64,000 bases of DNA from Negativicoccus succinicivorans (GTDB taxonomy: Bacteria; Bacillota; Negativicutes; Veillonellales; Negativicoccaceae): the NCBI RefSeq assembly GCF_018372215.1, contig NZ_JAHAJN010000004.1:48517-112516 (forward strand), read 5' to 3'. The notes below the pieces were generated by a model. That model saw only the letters and a program-made list of their open reading frames with translations. It ran no database searches and had not been told where the DNA came from. The translations under genes and the position numbers were made by a program. Below are positions 61,190 to 64,000 of this stretch, piece by piece (the first letter of the stretch is position 1; every line of letters begins with the position of its first letter).

Positions 61190-61372
61190 AATAAAAGACC
61201 GCCGCGCGTCGCGCGGCGGTCACCCCGTTCCCACCCATTGTCGAAATCAGTTCGTCGGTAGTCAACGTAAGTTGTTACTTTACTCATGTAAGCATCATGA
61301 AGTCCCGTCACTTTGAAATAACCGGCGGGTTCCGGCTGCTTAGGGGGTTGAACTCGCCTTTCGACAATTACC
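61190..61372 (-). ncRNA. candidate structured non-coding RNA with own terminator
   Basis: In the 278-nt gap between the 115-aa gene and DIP1984 the minus strand shows TATAAT overlapping the DIP1984 stop (61377-61382). A perfect 10-bp closing helix follows (ATTGTCGAAA with TTTCGACAAT, 61359-61368 and 61237-61246). It encloses about 112 nt with further pairings such as AGTTC/GAACT next to it and TCATG/CATGA inside. An 11-bp GC-rich terminator ends it (61197-61221, then TTTTATTAT). No reading frame with a ribosome site fits. I could not match it to 6S, tmRNA, SRP, RNase P or a known riboswitch. No gene lies downstream on that strand, so a stand-alone RNA is likelier than a leader. Confidence 0.55.
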
Positions 61373-61379
61373 GAAAAAA

Positions 61380-61835
61380 TTATAACTCGACTTGCCAGTT
61401 CAGCGCTTGGATCGCCATATCCAATTCTCTGGCTTCTTTCGCGAGCGTGTCCGCCTTATGTTCCGTCGCGGCGACATCAATCGTGCACACGCGTTTGATT
61501 TCCGATTTGGAATAGCGTTCCACCTGACCTTCGCGGCCCGTATCGGCGAACGAGCGGAAAAATCCCGCCAAGCGAATCAGTTCATCGCGCTTCGCCAACG
61601 CCTGTGCGATCGTCATGCCGTTTTCCAAACGCGTCGACGCGTTGGTCGCGTTGATCCTTTGCACCAACTCGGTAACCTCTTGCGAAAGCCGCTCCAACTC
61701 CGGCATCAATCCGTTCGGATCTTCGACCGGTTCGTCACCTTCCTGAACAATAATATTTTTTTGAATCCGCTCCGCGAGCAAACTCAATTTGCGATACATT
61801 TCCTTGCGCGTAATCAGCGCTTCGGCAAGTTTCAT
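61380..61835 (-). CDS. DIP1984 family protein
   Basis: The 151-aa helical protein matches the DIP1984 family, once named septicolysin-like: KLAEALITRKEMYRKLSLLAERI, TRLENGMTIAQALAKRD and the C-terminal LDMAIQALNWQVEL. It has no signal peptide and no known catalytic motif; coiled-coil character is strong. GAAGGAGC precedes ATG 61835. Its TAA overlaps the proposed -10 of the RNA at 61190-61372. Confidence 0.88.
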   Translation of the reverse strand: MKLAEALITRKEMYRKLSLLAERIQKNIIVQEGDEPVEDPNGLMPELERLSQEVTELVQRINATNASTRLENGMTIAQALAKRDELIRLAGFFRSFADTGREGQVERYSKSEIKRVCTIDVAATEHKADTLAKEARELDMAIQALNWQVEL

Positions 61836-61877
61836 AATAGCTCCTTCCTTCGTAACGTCTTTTTCTTATTATACCAT

Positions 61878-63068
61878 TCACCGCGTCGTCGCGTCACTTT
61901 TGCGCGCGCGCAATATTCGCTGCCGCGCTGCGGGATCCGGCAACCAACGCACGATCAGCGCCGCCATGACGCCGACCGCCGCGATCACGTACAGCGCCGG
62001 CATAATCCCGTAACGATCCGCCAGCATCCCCAAAAGCGGCACGATAATACCGCCGATCGTCGTGCCCAAACCGAGCGTCACGCCCGCCGCGAAACCGATC
62101 TGCCGCGGCAAATATTTCTGCCCCAAAAGCACCATCAGACTGTACGGTGCGAAGAGAAAGAACGCGACCGGCACCAGCATCGCCAGCGCGAGCGGCGTCG
62201 AAGTGATTTGCAAAAAGATAAATAAAATCGGCACAAAACCTAAAAATCCCCAGCGAATGACTTTCAAATGACCGTAGCGATCGCCCATTTGCCCGCCGAC
62301 CAATGTCGCCACCGCGCCCGCGGCGAAGAAAATCGTCAGCGTCGCCGAGCTCAGCGCCTCCGATTCGCCTAACACATGCAAAAAGTACAAAGGCAAAAAC
62401 GTATTCAAACCGAAAAACATCACGGCGCGCGCGAAAATGCCCAGCGTCAACTTGCCGAAGGAAGGCCAATCGTCGTGCACTTCCTCCTGCTCCGCGCCGC
62501 GATGCGCCGGCAACGCCGCCAGCATGCGAAACGTCCCTTGCTCGCGCCACAAGCCCAACGACATCAAAACGCCCAACACCGCCATCACCAACGTGCCCGG
62601 CAAACCGAAGGTTAATACCGAGGTCGTTGCGATCACCGGGCCGAGCGCGAAACCGACATTACCGCCGACCGAAAAAATACTGATCCCGCGGCCTTTCCGT
62701 TCGCCCGCCGCGTAATTCGCCAAGCGCGCCGCTTCCGGGTGAAACGCCGACACGCCCACGCCGCTCAACGCCACCGCGAAAAAGATCCACCAATACGAAT
62801 CCAACACGCCGATCAGCGCCATCGCGCCGCCGGAAAGCAACACGCCCGCGGGCATCATCCAGTGCCATGAATATTTATCCGACACCCAACCGAACAGCGG
62901 CTGCAAAATCGACGACAAAAAATTCGCCGCGAACACCAGTCCGGCCGCCGCCGCGTAGCTCAAATCATGCGCGACAATCAAAAACGGCAACAACGCCGGC
63001 AGCGCGCCCTGACTCAAATCCGTAAACGCGTAGCCGGCGGAAATCAACCACACATATCTCTCTTTCAT
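61878..63068 (-). CDS. MFS exporter, fosmidomycin-resistance (Fsr) type
   Basis: The 396-aa protein has 12 predicted helices and Fsr-type markers: DLSQGALPALLPFL in helix 1, the GWVSDKYS loop (MFS motif A form), SAFHPEAARLA, and GQMGDRYGHLKV. Fsr proteins export fosmidomycin and similar compounds; the natural substrate is unknown. The window also encodes IspE of the MEP pathway, the route fosmidomycin blocks, but that may be chance. A consensus promoter has a 12-bp palindrome in its spacer. Confidence 0.88.
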   Translation of the reverse strand: MKERYVWLISAGYAFTDLSQGALPALLPFLIVAHDLSYAAAAGLVFAANFLSSILQPLFGWVSDKYSWHWMMPAGVLLSGGAMALIGVLDSYWWIFFAVALSGVGVSAFHPEAARLANYAAGERKGRGISIFSVGGNVGFALGPVIATTSVLTFGLPGTLVMAVLGVLMSLGLWREQGTFRMLAALPAHRGAEQEEVHDDWPSFGKLTLGIFARAVMFFGLNTFLPLYFLHVLGESEALSSATLTIFFAAGAVATLVGGQMGDRYGHLKVIRWGFLGFVPILFIFLQITSTPLALAMLVPVAFFLFAPYSLMVLLGQKYLPRQIGFAAGVTLGLGTTIGGIIVPLLGMLADRYGIMPALYVIAAVGVMAALIVRWLPDPAARQRILRARKSDATTR

Positions 63069-63094
63069 CTTCTCACCTGCTTCAGTTTTACTTT

Positions 63095-63123
63095 TTTATA
63101 CGTTTTTCGCGCGCGAATGTCAA
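63095..63123 (-). promoter_or_regulatory. fsr-like gene promoter with palindrome in the spacer
   Basis: TTGACA (63118-63123) and TATAAA (63095-63100), 17-nt spacer, minus strand. The spacer holds TTCGCGCGCGAA (63106-63117), a perfect 12-bp palindrome. Confidence 0.7.
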
Positions 63124-63142
63124 GCGCAGAAGCTTCGCGCAC

Positions 63143-63169
63143 AAAAAAAGCGGCGTGGCCGCTTTTTTC
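63143..63169. terminator. terminator-like hairpin upstream of the fsr-like promoter
   Basis: Stem AAAGCGGC/GCCGCTTT, 3-nt loop, A7 and T6 flanks. The 63170-63310 stretch beyond it holds no gene or signal I can name. Confidence 0.7.
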
Positions 63170-63310
63170 GCTATAAAATACAAGCTCCATACTATCAAAT
63201 GCACACGCCCTCAAAACTCGCGCCGCCGCACCCTCGCCAAATGGAAGGCATTACCTTTCTGCGTATTCCTTTGGTTCTATTGCATAAAAAAACACAGGAG
63301 CAAATATCCA

Positions 63311-63340
63311 TAAAAAAACCACCCTCACGGGTGGTTTTTT
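63311..63340 (-). terminator. terminator of the adhesin gene
   Basis: Stem AAACCACCC/GGGTGGTTT, loop GTGA on the minus strand, A and T flanks. Confidence 0.85.
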
Positions 63341-63350
63341 ATTCCTTCAT

Positions 63351-64000
63351 TTATGCTTTTTTCATAGCTGCCAACTGTTCCAGAATTTCACGAATCTGTG
63401 CTTTCTGTGCTGCTAATTCTGCATCCTGCCGTTGGATGATTTCATCCTGCTGGCTGATACACTGTGCCAGTTGCGCTTTGGAAACGCCCGCATAAGGAGA
63501 GTTTCCCTCACCGACTTTGATGGAAACACCGGCATTGATCATGTCTTCTCCACCGCCGAACGAACCGCCGATGCTGAACATTTTGTTTTCATCCGGACGA
63601 TAGAATGCGCCGATAGCCACGGCATCGGCTCCTTTGTAGTGACCGTAACCGGCCGCAAAGTTCCACTTATTATCCGGATCGAAATCAAGCGGATGGAGTG
63701 CGGCAAGAGCAGCCGAACCTGCGCCTACTTTATTTACGCGGCTGTCCAATTCTCCCATGCCGTTGGTTAAGGCACCGATTTCCCCTGCATTGGCTTGAAC
63801 CTGTTTGTCCAAAGCGGTCAGATTTTCACCGACTTTCTTATCTTTCTTGACATATGCTCCGTCTTCAGCCACTGCGGAATCTGTACCCAACTTATCTATT
63901 TCCTTGTCCAAGGCGGTCAGATTTTCACCGACCTTCTTGTCTTTCTTGACATATGCTCCGTCTTCAGCCACTGCGGAATCTGTAACCAACTTATCTATTC
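63351..64000 (-). CDS. YadA-type trimeric autotransporter adhesin, C-terminal part
   Basis: The 3' end of a long surface adhesin lies here; the 5' part is beyond the window. Visible from N to C: at least two 33-residue stalk repeats (TDSAVAEDGAYVKKDKKVGENLTALDK core), a neck coiled coil with DSRVNKVGAGSAALAALHPL, then the YadA anchor barrel (KWNFAAGYGHYKGADAVAIGAFYRP, read in parts, to NAGVSIKVG). A further 45-residue coiled coil follows the barrel, ending LEQLAAMKKA; most YadA anchors end at the barrel, though Negativicutes adhesins often carry such tails. It confirms an outer membrane. GC is lower than in neighbouring genes. Confidence 0.9.
   Translation of the reverse strand, partial: IDKLVTDSAVAEDGAYVKKDKKVGENLTALDKEIDKLGTDSAVAEDGAYVKKDKKVGENLTALDKQVQANAGEIGALTNGMGELDSRVNKVGAGSAALAALHPLDFDPDNKWNFAAGYGHYKGADAVAIGAFYRPDENKMFSIGGSFGGGEDMINAGVSIKVGEGNSPYAGVSKAQLAQCISQQDEIIQRQDAELAAQKAQIREILEQLAAMKKA
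63805..64000 (-). repeat. 99-nt tandem coding repeats in the adhesin stalk
   Basis: Two copies (63805-63903 and 63904-64000, cut by the edge) differ at only a few bases and encode 33-residue stalk units. Copy number beyond the window is unknown. Confidence 0.85.

Noticed and set aside
61196..61240. T-box-like sequence GGGTGGGAACGG then GTGACCGCC before a terminator
   Set aside because: It lacks the exact TGGNACCGCG bulge, and no gene lies downstream on that strand to be controlled.

Overview
The window reads as chromosome from a diderm (outer-membrane) Firmicute of the class Negativicutes, most likely Veillonellales/Veillonellaceae. This is inferred from gene content; no 16S or tRNA gene is present. 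Firmicute markers are PurR (pur operon repressor type), the cdaA-cdaR-glmM operon, a YycJ/HtrA/RlmH block, DUF1659/DUF2922 small proteins and YitT. Outer-membrane markers are an OmpH/Skp-like lipoprotein, two GT9 heptosyltransferase-like enzymes, an ArnT-like GT39 enzyme and a YadA-type trimeric autotransporter. Pyruvate:ferredoxin oxidoreductase plus two flavodoxins fit an anaerobe. Coding density is very high, GC is moderately high, and most genes sit in tight minus-strand operons with ATGA or TAATG overlaps.

Layout. 1-5.6 kb: minus-strand operon tautomerase-guaB-wecG-psd-pssA-GT2-surE (IMP synthesis, phosphatidylethanolamine, glycan assembly). 5.7-9.2 kb: two flavodoxins, an exported protein and glnS. 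9.3-15.9 kb: FAH hydrolase, a solitary OLD-family ATPase/TOPRIM protein, meso-DAP dehydrogenase, a VTT membrane protein, thrC and a FlK-like thioesterase. 16-20.2 kb: operon ispE-gntR-nudix-mutY-metallophosphoesterase; mutY is split at an A7 run. 20.4-27 kb: YitT; nudix-arsC-like-tmk; a 65-aa protein with its own promoter; purR-glmU-prs-pth. 27.2-34.5 kb: OmpH lipoprotein, cyclodeaminase, DJ-1 protein with a Cys/His-rich tail, and the operon yycJ-htrA-rlmH-(tail-anchored coiled coil)-M50 protease-CBS. 34.5-41.5 kb: aminotransferase, tpx, a RuBisCO-like protein overlapping a LarE-like sulfurtransferase, then xth-GT39-UDG. 41.6-51 kb: ACT/DUF711 pair, cdaA-cdaR-glmM, GIY-YIG, a small-protein/amidase cluster that includes a 31-aa ORF, trpS and glmS. 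51-64 kb: membrane protein, a frameshifted DEAD-box helicase, two GT9 enzymes, nifJ with a divergent LysR regulator, a probable structured RNA at 61.19-61.37 kb, DIP1984, an Fsr-like exporter and the end of a YadA-type adhesin.

Functional links. GlmS, GlmM and GlmU, all the enzymes from fructose-6-P to UDP-GlcNAc, are in the window, and CdaA (c-di-AMP) is co-transcribed with GlmM. DAP dehydrogenase, the amidase and WecG add to the envelope theme. MutT-like, MutY, Xth and UDG-like proteins give a base-damage repair set.

The most novel-looking item is the overlapping gene pair at 36.5-38.4 kb: a RuBisCO-like protein with altered active-site residues joined to a LarE-type PP-loop sulfurtransferase carrying a CxxC...C set, with no other lar genes next to it. 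Other points worth following are the structured RNA near 61.3 kb, the slippery-site mutY, the apparent 8-nt deletion in the helicase, and the near-uniform use of TGn-extended -10 promoters.
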